Assembly (NCBI GenBank): GCA_013334485.1
Contig: JAAXXL010000026.1
Span: forward strand, 1 to 32,351
Reading direction: 5' to 3'
Length of the DNA: 32,351 nucleotides
Origin: Chlorobiaceae bacterium
Lineage (GTDB): Bacteria; Bacteroidota; Chlorobiia; Chlorobiales; Chlorobiaceae
Shown here: piece after piece, positions 8,393 through 18,200 of the stretch
Position numbering within the stretch: position 1 is the stretch's first letter
Layout: each line of letters opens with the position of its first letter
Notes under the pieces: model-generated
The model's database searches: none
Told to the model about the DNA's origin: nothing
The model's input: only the letters and a program-made list of their open reading frames with translations
Position numbers and translations under genes: made by a program

Positions 8393-8471
8393 CAGTATGT
8401 GCGTTTAGATGGCTGACAGCCGTATATTCCAGGCAATTAACTTCAAAATAGGGAAAACCGGCCACAGCAAG

Positions 8472-10877
8472 TTATGGCAGAGCAGGCAATGCTGCTGCTA
8501 TAATCTCTCTGACTCTCTCTTTAATAACATCTCTTGTCATTTCATCCTCATTAGGAACATGCAGGTGCCCTACGGGCAGCGTAGCCATGCTGCCACCGAT
8601 ACTGGTTTGAAGTAATCGTACCCTGTAAAATATTTCATTTGATAAAAAGCCACCACCCGTACCTCTAACAGCAACACTATTGCCTGCTGCGTCAGTAGTA
8701 CTTGTTGCTCCTGTATTTCTTAATGTTGTTTGTGGTACCGTACTCATTTCTGTGTGCGGCAACAGTGTATTCAGAAACTCACTGCCTGAAGCAAGTCCCA
8801 AAGGTTCTACTGGATGTGAAGCACTACCTCCACTATATCTGCCCTCATTATCTGCCAGACTGTCAGTTGATCGTCTACGCCCCGCGCTTTGCTCTATATG
8901 AAAAGCGCTACCTCCCTGGCTGACAGTCATAATCATTGAAACAGGGGTCGTGCCATTCAGAAATGGCCCGAACAAATTCTCAATCACTCCCTGGTCGAAA
9001 TCCCGATATCTTACAGGAAAGATAACTCCCTGGACAAAAGCAGAAAGACATCCGTTGCCGGAAACAGTTTTTCCGTCCAATGCCAACACAGCCGCACCGG
9101 AAGGATTTGAATCCAATATTGTTCTGTCAGTACCACTCCCATTGAAAGTCTGGTCAAAACCAAAAGGATCAAACCCGCTTATCAGTACTTTTTTCTGACC
9201 GGTGGCTGCTCCTGAAAAATCAATGGTTGTATGTCCACGGGAGCTTCGCTCAAAAGCATCAATTAATTGCTGTCGAAGGATAGTGGAAAGAACAAACCGG
9301 CTATGGAATCTTCGTATTTCTTCTATCATACGCAACCTTGTCCAGTAAAGCGGTCTATCGTCAATGTTGGCTCCGGTTGTTGCTTGTGCTCTATTCAAGG
9401 CATCTTGCCAGAGAGAACGACCGGAATCATTTGCTATTGTTTGAGCAGAGGCAAAGTCAACAGCGCTCTGAAGCGCATTAACAAATGCTGTGATTTTTCC
9501 TGCAAATACGAGTAGAAACTGGTTAACATCTGAACTGGCCTGAAATACCCGAGCTTCTTCAGTGGTTGAATTAGCTGGTATGGAAACTGCAGCAACAGAA
9601 TGACAACGAGGAATAGAGGCGGCAATGTTCGTGGAATTCAATCCAGCCAATAATGTGTCCAGTGCGGCATTGTTCGACACCTGAAATGCCCTGCGTAAAG
9701 AGGCCCTTGTTTCTCTTACACCCGCAACGAAAGAAGCCGTTTCGCCGTCAGTAGGTGTTTGTGCGTACGCTTTATCACTCAGCCACTCCTTCTGAAGCTG
9801 ACTGGAGTTGCAGGATGGCCGGGCAAAACCCTTTACCTGTACCAAAGTGGAGTTTTGTCTGGCTCCACAGAATATGCGTCTGGCAGTATCACGAGTGAGG
9901 CGTACACACCCATGCGACAACGGTTCACCGGTTACTGTGTGATGCTGGTGTAAAGCAACACCCCTGCTGCTCACAAATGTATTCCAAAACTCCCACCCAT
10001 TATAGTTGAGATAACGATCAGAAATGGAATAGCCTGCTCCCGAAGTAATTGGAGTACAATTGGTTCCTGTGTTACGGGATGTGCTTACATCACATGCCAC
10101 TTCTCCAGAAGTTTCAGTACAACACTGCCCTTTGCCTGTAGAGCAAATATCCGACTCGGTGGTTCCGTCATTCCAATAAAGCGTTACCGATTGGGGTATT
10201 TCCTGATCCACTACAACCTTTTGCAGCCTTTTGCCGGCAGGCACATCAGGGCAATTTTCACCAGCCGGATCCCATCTTCTCTGAATTATTCGTCCAATGT
10301 CTCCGCTTTGCTGAAGAGTATGTGTCAACTCATGCGCAAGTAAATGCCTGCCGCTTTCAGAATCCGGTGCATATTTCCCTTCATTGAAATAAATATCCTT
10401 GCCAACGGTAAAAGCTTGTGCATTAAGGCTATGTGACAATTGAGCAGAATCATGATCCGCATGAATCCGCACATCAGAAAATTGAGAGCCAAAACGGTTT
10501 TCCATGAAGCTTCGGGTTGGTTCCGAAAGCGAAGCACCAGTTCCAGAGGCCGATTCTATACGACTTGACATCTCAACACTTATCGGTGAATCTATTTTCG
10601 AAGATCTCCTTTGAATGTATGGCGTAATCTCTGATGCAAGGGGTCTGCGTTGTACTCGCTTGTCATCTTCTTCACAACTGGAGCACTTGCGCTGCACAAA
10701 GGCGGTTTCAGACATACGCAGAACCCGGTCAGCCATCGCATCTGCTTCAGCTTCGAGCGGGTCAGTCAATGAACCAACATCAAGTTTCCCCTGATACGCA
10801 AAGCTCTCTCCGGTGACGCTTGCCGGAGTCAAATGATTTTTACTCGCTGAAGTACCTGAAAGATCGGTATGGAGCAT
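8472..10877 (-). CDS. DUF4157 putative eCIS cargo fused to L,D-transpeptidase (YkuD) motif and pyroglutamyl-peptidase-like domain
   Basis: An 801-aa multidomain protein. Residues 1-200 are the shared DUF4157 region, with CSSC (65-68) and HELTH (182-186). Residues about 218-345 contain the YkuD signature: an upstream His310 in GVALHQHH and SHGCVRL at 321-327, with Cys324 as the expected nucleophile. Such enzymes crosslink or modify peptidoglycan. Residues about 562-795 resemble pyroglutamyl peptidase I (family C15): SGFDPFG 567-573, NPSG 591-594, the Glu of HIEQ (662) and the His of HLHVP (773). The nucleophile position, normally Cys in the FVCN motif, reads GGFLSN with Ser746 (codon TCA, 8640-8642). 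The C15 part may therefore be inactive or use Ser. There is no signal peptide, as expected for cargo loaded from the cytoplasm. The gene lies 79 bp upstream, in the transcription sense, of the 713-aa gene. Confidence 0.88.
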   Translation of the reverse strand: MLHTDLSGTSASKNHLTPASVTGESFAYQGKLDVGSLTDPLEAEADAMADRVLRMSETAFVQRKCSSCEEDDKRVQRRPLASEITPYIQRRSSKIDSPISVEMSSRIESASGTGASLSEPTRSFMENRFGSQFSDVRIHADHDSAQLSHSLNAQAFTVGKDIYFNEGKYAPDSESGRHLLAHELTHTLQQSGDIGRIIQRRWDPAGENCPDVPAGKRLQKVVVDQEIPQSVTLYWNDGTTESDICSTGKGQCCTETSGEVACDVSTSRNTGTNCTPITSGAGYSISDRYLNYNGWEFWNTFVSSRGVALHQHHTVTGEPLSHGCVRLTRDTARRIFCGARQNSTLVQVKGFARPSCNSSQLQKEWLSDKAYAQTPTDGETASFVAGVRETRASLRRAFQVSNNAALDTLLAGLNSTNIAASIPRCHSVAAVSIPANSTTEEARVFQASSDVNQFLLVFAGKITAFVNALQSAVDFASAQTIANDSGRSLWQDALNRAQATTGANIDDRPLYWTRLRMIEEIRRFHSRFVLSTILRQQLIDAFERSSRGHTTIDFSGAATGQKKVLISGFDPFGFDQTFNGSGTDRTILDSNPSGAAVLALDGKTVSGNGCLSAFVQGVIFPVRYRDFDQGVIENLFGPFLNGTTPVSMIMTVSQGGSAFHIEQSAGRRRSTDSLADNEGRYSGGSASHPVEPLGLASGSEFLNTLLPHTEMSTVPQTTLRNTGATSTTDAAGNSVAVRGTGGGFLSNEIFYRVRLLQTSIGGSMATLPVGHLHVPNEDEMTRDVIKERVREIIAAALPALP

Positions 10878-10960
10878 GATCGCAAAAATAAGTGGTGTTT
10901 CCCGGTTAATTCCCTATGGACACAGTTTTTCGTCGGCTCAATACTCACCCATATTTTCAT

Positions 10961-10977
10961 CATCAGAACGCCTGATG
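10961..10977. other. Short hairpin between two DUF4157 genes
   Basis: CATCAG (10961-10966) pairs with CTGATG (10972-10977) around AACGC, just after the stop of the 433-aa gene. There is no T-run on the - strand, so it is at most a weak pause or mRNA-end structure. The rest of the 102-bp gap holds no gene. Confidence 0.3.
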
Positions 10978-10979
10978 GC

Positions 10980-12281
10980 TCAATAGAAAAACCTTTTTGA
11001 ACGCGATGCAGGGATAAAATTCACTTTAAAAGGGACGTCGTATGCTTCATTACTTGCTTCCAGCCTGCTCATTGGAATGGTGATATTTTGCTCCATAGGT
11101 GAACCGCAGTCACCGGGACAAAAGTCAACAGCATCAAATACCTCATATTGCAAGGTCGTACTGACACTGATATATCCTGTCGAACCAATCAGGGGAACTT
11201 TTTCAAGAGTGACATTTCCATAGTTGATCTTTCTATAATCCGGCCCGGCATCGCTTCTGCCGATACCTCCTGCGATATGGCCCGCTATTGAAAATGGATT
11301 GCTGAAGGTCACATCCCGAAAATCCATTTCGCTGCGCGACATGAAATTCGCAAGAGACATCATCGTAACCGTATAGTCACGGAGTGGCGAAGGCACCCGG
11401 TTCAACCTGCTGCCAACAGTATCTATAACCGCATCCTGATCATCACTGATTGCCCATGAATCAGCAAAAGAGTGTACCACATCACTTGCCGGGTCATTGA
11501 AGAGTACGGGAGCAAGAGTGTCACCTCTGTGGCGGTTCAGGTAACTCTCGTAGAGTGACCGGGAGGCTGCACCAAATTTTCTTTCCTCTGCAGGAAGATA
11601 AAATGCCCGGAGCAACAATTTCGCGGTAGCTGCCTCAGCAGGAGTTGCAAAGGGGGTACAAAACGCTGGATCATCACAATCACGCTGAATCCGCATTGCA
11701 TTGATCTCTTTACTTTGCTGGATAGTATGTGTCAATTCATGTGCCAGCAAATATTTCCCACTCTCACTGTCCGGAGAATATTTGCCTGAATTAAAATAAA
11801 TATCACGACCGACTGTAAAGGCCTGTGCATTCAATTCACGATTCATCTGTATGGCTGCACTGTCGGTGTGAATGTTCACATCACTGAAGTCGGAACCAAA
11901 TCGATGTTCCATAAAACTTCGTGTTGCATCATGAATCGGCATGCCGCCTCCTCGGGAAGAGTCAATACGGTGCAAAAGAGCTTCGCTCGCTGAAGCAGAA
12001 CGTTCAATGGATTTCCGTTGAACAAAGGGAGTGATTTGCGAAGCAAGAGGCCTGCGCTGAATTTTTTTATCCTCTTCTGAACATGTCGTGCATTGGCGCT
12101 GAAGAACAGGTGTTTCCGCCATACGCATCACCCGGCCAGCCATTTCGTCGGCTTCAGTTTCGAGCGGATCATGCTGTGAGCCAATACTCAGTTTGCACTG
12201 CACGCGCGACCCGGCTTCACTGGTTGATGCGGGAGTGTAACCTGACCTGGTATCAGATGTGGTTGACTCGTAAGATCTCAC
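10980..12281 (-). CDS. DUF4157 putative eCIS cargo with unrecognised C-terminal domain
   Basis: A 433-aa protein, the first of three DUF4157 paralogues and directly downstream of the AAA ATPase gene (12-bp gap). It starts with GTG preceded by AAAGGA at good spacing. The N-terminus carries TPAS, DPLETEAD, CTTC (64-67) and HELTH at 181-185, collinear with the other two proteins. After residue 200 the sequence is different: a helical stretch to about 320 (AKLLLRAFYLPAEERKFG onward), then AGHIAGGIGRSDAGPDYRK and a segment that looks beta-rich, with DFCPGDCGSP near residue 390. I do not recognise this domain. Its position suggests injected cargo or a cargo-loading factor. Confidence 0.85.
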   Translation of the reverse strand: MRSYESTTSDTRSGYTPASTSEAGSRVQCKLSIGSQHDPLETEADEMAGRVMRMAETPVLQRQCTTCSEEDKKIQRRPLASQITPFVQRKSIERSASASEALLHRIDSSRGGGMPIHDATRSFMEHRFGSDFSDVNIHTDSAAIQMNRELNAQAFTVGRDIYFNSGKYSPDSESGKYLLAHELTHTIQQSKEINAMRIQRDCDDPAFCTPFATPAEAATAKLLLRAFYLPAEERKFGAASRSLYESYLNRHRGDTLAPVLFNDPASDVVHSFADSWAISDDQDAVIDTVGSRLNRVPSPLRDYTVTMMSLANFMSRSEMDFRDVTFSNPFSIAGHIAGGIGRSDAGPDYRKINYGNVTLEKVPLIGSTGYISVSTTLQYEVFDAVDFCPGDCGSPMEQNITIPMSRLEASNEAYDVPFKVNFIPASRSKRFFY

Positions 12282-12293
12282 GATTATTTTCCT

Positions 12294-13745
12294 TTACAAG
12301 GTTTTGCCTTCTTTACGGTACTCTTTCCTGATGCCAACGACAAGATCATCGACCCTGATGACTGTGTCATTGCGATTGAGGGCCTGAAGCGATGCAAACT
12401 GAACAACATTCATGATTGAGCCGCCGGAGAGATCATATTGCTCGGCAATACGCATCAACTCATCCTGGATCGGCATTAAACACTCTTTACTGAATCCGTT
12501 CATCCAGAGCTGAAAACGCTCACGCGGCTGGGGTTTCTGAAAATGAATGATGGATTGCAGTCGTCGGGTAAATGCTTCATCGACATTGCTGCGCATGTTC
12601 GAAGCCAGTATAACCAGACCCCGGTAATCCTCAAGGCGTTGCAAGAGATAGGAGATCTCCTGATTGGCATATTTATCGTGAGAATCAGAAATGCTTGTGC
12701 GCTTGCCGAACAGAGCATCGGCTTCGTCGAAAAAAAGAATCCAGTTTTTGTTCTCTGCTTTCTTGAAGACCTTTTCGAGATTTTTTTCCGTTTCGCCGAT
12801 ATATTTCGAAATCACCATGGAGAGATCAACCCGGTAGACATCAAGATTATAGAGTTTGCCGAGCAAGGCTGCGGTCAGTGTCTTACCGGTGCCGGGTGAA
12901 CCATGAAAGAGTACCTTGTAGCCCGGCTTCAGCTTTGCATTCATACCCCAATCCTCATAAAGTGTACGCCCGTGTTGCAGCCAGATGCGCAATTCATCCA
13001 GTTGCTGAGCGGTAAACTCATCAACAACAAGATCCTCCCAATTCATGCCGGTCGTCAACTGCCTTGCCGGAAAGTCCATGCTGAATTGCGGCTTTCGGAT
13101 AGTACCTGTAGTGAAATAATCAACATACTCTTCCGTAAGGTGCAAAGGGCTGCAGTAGTAAGGTTCATTGCCTCCACCCTGCTCGATGGCAAGTATGTGA
13201 TGTGCGGAAAAAATGTGATCCGGCTCGAACAGCCTGTACAGACAAAACCGGTGTGCAAGATCGTTGCCTGCAAGAAGAAAAAGGGCCGTTTCAATAGTCG
13301 GGATGAAACCGCTGTGACGACTTCCTTTGACACCGCCAAATTCCGTGTAACCGCGTCGGAGAGCCTTGTTATCCGTAAAAAAAACATCAAGCAGATGGGG
13401 CTGTACATATGGAATAATGGCGAGCATCAGAATAAGACGTTCGTCGCGGGAAAGGCGGTAGTAATTGACAAATTCAGCATAAACCGAATGATCCTGAGCA
13501 AAATCGGGTGCCGGTATATCAGAAATACCATCAGGGAAAATTCCGACGTTTTCGGCGGGATGAGCAGTACCATTTTCTGCCTTCTCTGCGGGTACTGCTG
13601 AAAAGTAGTTGCGCAAACGCTCATTGACCACCTGCGCAAACCAGGTAATTTCTTGAGAAAGGCTCTCCGAGTTGAGAAGCACAGGATCCTTGTCGGCAGC
13701 ATTATTCACGGCATTTATTTCCGGATTATTAATAGCCCGTTGCAC
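12294..13745 (-). CDS. eCIS-associated AAA+ ATPase (Afp15-like)
   Basis: A 483-aa cytoplasmic ATPase. The C-terminal AAA module has Walker A GSPGTGKT (282-289), Walker B ILFFDEAD (336-343), a sensor-type ILASN, and AFTRRL with candidate arginine finger residues. The N-terminal 250 residues form a family-specific region probably used for partner binding. Homologues occur next to the tape-measure gene in most eCIS loci, where they are needed for assembly or cargo loading. The GTG start directly abuts the TAG stop of the tape-measure gene (0-bp gap), and GGAATGG upstream may serve as ribosome binding site. All catalytic residues look intact. Confidence 0.93.
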   Translation of the reverse strand: MQRAINNPEINAVNNAADKDPVLLNSESLSQEITWFAQVVNERLRNYFSAVPAEKAENGTAHPAENVGIFPDGISDIPAPDFAQDHSVYAEFVNYYRLSRDERLILMLAIIPYVQPHLLDVFFTDNKALRRGYTEFGGVKGSRHSGFIPTIETALFLLAGNDLAHRFCLYRLFEPDHIFSAHHILAIEQGGGNEPYYCSPLHLTEEYVDYFTTGTIRKPQFSMDFPARQLTTGMNWEDLVVDEFTAQQLDELRIWLQHGRTLYEDWGMNAKLKPGYKVLFHGSPGTGKTLTAALLGKLYNLDVYRVDLSMVISKYIGETEKNLEKVFKKAENKNWILFFDEADALFGKRTSISDSHDKYANQEISYLLQRLEDYRGLVILASNMRSNVDEAFTRRLQSIIHFQKPQPRERFQLWMNGFSKECLMPIQDELMRIAEQYDLSGGSIMNVVQFASLQALNRNDTVIRVDDLVVGIRKEYRKEGKTL

Positions 13746-15221
13746 CTACCATTCCACATGTATACAATAGTCGTTCCAGGGCATGACAACTATGGAGTAT
13801 CCCCATGGAATACTCTCAAGAAGCACATCGAGAGTTTTTTGCTCGACCTGCAAGAGCCACCCGTCATCTTTTTTTCTGACAATCCCGTCTCGCTTCAGAA
13901 ACGTTTCACGTAACCCCTTAACCGAAGTGTTTTTTAATACATTCCAATGTTCTATTACCGAAGCAAGCAGGTCTCCCGCTTCATCCAACTGATACCTCTG
14001 TAATCTGGTATCAAGCGGAATCGGCTCTTCAATAGCTATTCCACAAATCAGTTTCTCCAGCACCATTGAGTATTCAGGCGATTGAACCGATCCGGAGCTC
14101 AAATAGCCGAGCAGATGTGCCGCCTGGTATTGTGCCGCTTTGTCTTTCCAGATGCTGCCATCAAGAAGAGTACAGGCAGTGAAAAAGGGTTTGAAAAACG
14201 GCGCAAGAAGAATGACCCCACAATGACGCACGATATATCGCTGTTCGATGGCACTCTGCGAATCGTCTTGAAGCAATATGCCGTTTCGATTCTCGGCCAT
14301 ATCCTTGACTTCCTGGCCCGCTCCCCTGACTGAAGCAACGGGAAACACCGAAGGGAGTTCTTCTGCATGCATACCGGGCATGTCAGAAGCAGAGGCCGCA
14401 TCAAAAAAAAACGCTGAAGGGATTTCAGACAATCGAGCGCTCCGGTCAGGAAAAGTTTCCTTGACAAGAGCATCAAAAATTTGAGCACCTGTTGACGCTT
14501 TGACCGGGGTGTTGATAAGTTCCGGTGCACGGCGAAGCAGTGCGCTGCGGAATGCAGCAATAAAGCCTGGCGGCTCAGTGAACTGAACACTTTCGCTTTT
14601 ATTTTTTGCTGCCCATAGTAACAGTTGAGATTCGGCATCCCGTAATACGCTGAAAAAAGAGATAATCAACTGCTTCGATGCCTCATTCAACTGAAACGCA
14701 GCCCGAGCCCAAACCGCTCGGTTTTCGCGATGTTCCTTAAAAAATCCAGGTAACTGCAGGGGCAAATGCTGGTGTATTTGCCCGATAACGGCATCAATAT
14801 CCATATCCGCCTCGTCTGACCACCAGGGCAATGTACCGTGCAGCATATAATGAGCAAACAACTCCATGAAGGAGCGATCCTTCGAGGTAAGGCGCTCTTC
14901 AGGAGTATATGCTTCAAGCTGCTTGGCAAGTGCTTTTTCAAACTGCTCACGAAACACTACAGCAAAATCCCGGTCAAGCTGGTTCTTGCTGAATCGTCCC
15001 AGGTCAACTTCAAGAGTGTTCAACCGCAGCCACTCCGATTCGGAAGAGTACCCGGAACAGACGGAATCGATGATTTCGACAATCTCCGGCTGCAAAGTCC
15101 GGGCAAAACTCTGGCGTAACCTGAAGGCCTCTTCCTCTTCAGAACAGCGAACTTCAAAACGAAGCCGGTTGATAAAATGGATCATACCCTTTTCACTCTT
15201 CTTTTTTTCCTTCAGTTGCAT
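13746..15221 (-). CDS. Contractile injection system tape measure protein (Afp14-like)
   Basis: A 491-aa protein of the CIS tape-measure family, which sets tube length. The N-terminus HFINRLRFEVRCSEEEEAFR, followed by LNTLEVDLGRF near residue 70, is the family hallmark. The remainder is helical and Gln/Glu-rich with little catalytic character. The ATG at 15221 has GAGGAAG just upstream and overlaps the preceding gene by 10 bp; a second Met at residue 13 is an alternative start. Compared with long phage tape measures the protein is short, which predicts a short to medium particle, though CIS tape measures do not follow the phage length rule closely. Confidence 0.85.
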   Translation of the reverse strand: MQLKEKKKSEKGMIHFINRLRFEVRCSEEEEAFRLRQSFARTLQPEIVEIIDSVCSGYSSESEWLRLNTLEVDLGRFSKNQLDRDFAVVFREQFEKALAKQLEAYTPEERLTSKDRSFMELFAHYMLHGTLPWWSDEADMDIDAVIGQIHQHLPLQLPGFFKEHRENRAVWARAAFQLNEASKQLIISFFSVLRDAESQLLLWAAKNKSESVQFTEPPGFIAAFRSALLRRAPELINTPVKASTGAQIFDALVKETFPDRSARLSEIPSAFFFDAASASDMPGMHAEELPSVFPVASVRGAGQEVKDMAENRNGILLQDDSQSAIEQRYIVRHCGVILLAPFFKPFFTACTLLDGSIWKDKAAQYQAAHLLGYLSSGSVQSPEYSMVLEKLICGIAIEEPIPLDTRLQRYQLDEAGDLLASVIEHWNVLKNTSVKGLRETFLKRDGIVRKKDDGWLLQVEQKTLDVLLESIPWGYSIVVMPWNDYCIHVEW

Positions 15222-18200
15222 TCTTCCTCACAGAGACCACAGGGCCGAAGTGTATTGAGAACATCGACAAGCGGATTGGTTTTCTCAATTGAGGGCATTT
15301 CCGTTTGCGACATTTCAAGAAGCCACTCTAAGTAAGCCTTTTCAAAACGCTGCATTTCCAGAATACCCAACCATACGGTACGAATGTGTGTATGCGCCGG
15401 TGACTCACTCTGGATTGTCTTCTCTACGAGAGCGCGGAAAGTCGGGTCACGAAAACGTTTCGGCCAGCAGGGCAACACTGCAGTAGCCCTGAAAGAATAA
15501 GGGTCCTCGTTATTATCACAGGAGTTGGCTTCGCAATACAAATCCAGTTCAAATGCGAAGTAGCGCATGAGTGTTTCTATCTCCCGCTCAATGTCATCGG
15601 TTTCTGCCGGTCTCTTTTTGCTGAAAATCAAGCGGCTCTCTGCAAGAACAATGTTGCGATTGCCATGAATGATGAATCCGTATTTACGTTTTGCGGGATC
15701 ATCCTCCAGATTTGATACGATTTTGTAATTGATCCGTTCCGACCCGAATTCATGCAGATCACGAACCCGCTGGGCAAGATTCTCATATCTTCGGAATTTC
15801 AGTCGCTTCTGTTCACCACTTTTTGCATCTACTTTCTGAAAAAGGATTGATTGGTCGAAAAGCTTCGTCTCAGCATTGTAACGGAAATAGTCAAGTGTCC
15901 ACGGCATCCTGTCATAGCACCTCTCGGCCGGAATCCGATGCACACTCTTTCGATAGGGCGGAACTTCAGTTCCCTCATCAACACCTTTACCAAGATCGCA
16001 CAGATCAAGGCAGATATCAGGAAAAGTGACAGGAATCGGTTTGTCGGCCTCGTCAAACATTTCATAAAATCTTGGACGCAGCAGAATATGCTCAACAAGA
16101 TGGAACCCTTCGTTGCGGTCAATAGCCTCCATAACCGAAAGCAAGGAATGAAATGCCTTGTCACGCACCTCTTTTTTATCATAGCGCTCACTGGTGGCAA
16201 GCAGTACAGCCGTTTCCGGATCGGCTCCATCCCAGAGTTCAAACCAGAATGTCCCGAGTAATCCGGCGACCTTGCGACTCCGTTGTTTCAAATGTTCCTT
16301 GAGTCGAAAGTTTTTTCGATCATCGGCATAGCCGAGTATTGCCGCCATGAGCTTTTCAGTGCAGCAGCCCTCAGCAGCTTCAACACTGGTAAGCAATATT
16401 CTGGATTTGTCGTCGGGATCGAATAATTTGACTGTATTGAGAATCTGTCCCTTGGCATTTTTTTTCAGTACCGGCTTTTTCGTTTTCGGATCTACAACCA
16501 TAACCGTCTCACACACCAGAAAATCAGGTGAAAACGTACGGCGTTTTATATCGGAAAAGCCAAGCAGACGGCTCACCCTGCGTTCTGTACCGGAAACATT
16601 GGCAGAATTCCAAAACTCCTGCTGCGTATAATCATACCCGCGACCCCTATTGCTGCTGATGCTGTAATATTCGCCATCCGCGAGTATACGGCTCTTCTCT
16701 TTAATCAGTCGGGCATCTGCACCGTTATCGGGTGTCAGGGTGCCTGAAAGTCGTTCGTACTCACCCATCTCTTCACTGAATCTTGCAAGCATGTGGTCGA
16801 GAAAAAGGTTTCTGCGCACGCCGAATATTTCGGGCGTTTCCGTCAGATTCCGCAAGGTATGAGCAAACTGCTTCCTGACATGGTCAAAGTTTTTCGAACC
16901 CTGATTATCGTGATCGATCAGAAGCGCCTGCAATTGGTCAATCTCTTCGAGTACCCGGCTGAAAGAGGTATGCTTCACTGACCCGTCAAAGGTGAAAAGC
17001 TCTTTAACGTGATTGAGCTGAACCAGATAATCGGAGAGAATCTGTTCGAAAAACAGCAGGTATCCCTTGAGCTGCAGTACCTCTGCCTTGCGATGGGAAT
17101 CATCCGGAAGACCAACACGTTCGCTGACACCATAGCACATCGGCAGTGATTGTGTGACCGGATAATAATCCTCAAGTTGCATGCATTCACCAGCCGGAAC
17201 GGGAAAATCAACTGCCGGATCTTCAAGTTTGTATTTGCGTTCAAGGGTTTTCTTGTCTCTGAAAAGCTTGAGCATCCTTTCCGGACGACGGTCTTCGGCT
17301 CTGCCGGTAAACCAGGTAATCAATTGCCGATTTTTACATAATACCACCTGTGACATCAGGGGCTGAATACGAGCAATTTTCCTCTCATTGCGCAAGGCTT
17401 TACTCCAGGCATCAAAGTAAAAATTGGCGTTTTTGTCCAGACCATCGAACGGTATGTGCAAATACAAAATTCCTTTGATCCCTTTGATATCGGAAATTTC
17501 GTTCATGATGTCCGAAAGCCGGATATCACGGTAAAAAGCGGTTTTCTCAAGCTCTTGAGGATCAATAAATCCATGACGGAGCGGGGGCCCTTCAAAAATA
17601 TCATCCACCTGATATCCCTTTTCAAGCAGTTGATCAATGGTATAGAAGGGAATAGAGGGCGTGAAATATTTATATATCACGAAAAATATCTCCGCCAGCA
17701 CAACATCGGGATCGGCATCTTCCTCTATCTCTATTGATGTTCCCAGACCGATATCCTCATACTCAACGGCATTGATGCTGAGAAAATCTTCGCAAAGATT
17801 GCGATGGCGGGAAAGCTTCTCAATAATAATCTGGCGAACAGCTTCCCGTTGATGCTCGTCTAAAACATCTTCTTCATACTCAACCATCACATTGTAGAAG
17901 CCTTCGAGTTCAAGAATTTTTGAGGCTCTGAACGGTTGATTAGCACTCTCCTCTATAATGGAGTCAAGCTTTGCAATTTCCGTCGTCAATGCATCGATAT
18001 TCTTCTGATGCTCTTCTGCCGCGAGTAGAAGCAGAAGTTGTTCAGTCTGATCGGCTTCTTTGGTATCGGGTTCCTTCAAGCTGATGAGTTTATTTCTCAG
18101 CGGCTTGATCCGCTCCTGGAGTTTTCGTTTAAATGAGGCAATCTTTGCGATTGTCTTCTCATGTTCGGCTTTTGCCTGATCATGATTTGCAGGATTGAGT

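Noticed and set aside
10961-10977. Intrinsic terminator between DUF4157 genes
   Set aside because: The hairpin has only 6 bp and no T-run on the - strand.
12903-13601. 232-aa + strand frame antisense to the AAA ATPase
   Set aside because: It overlaps the Walker A-bearing gene completely and its translation is not protein-family-like.
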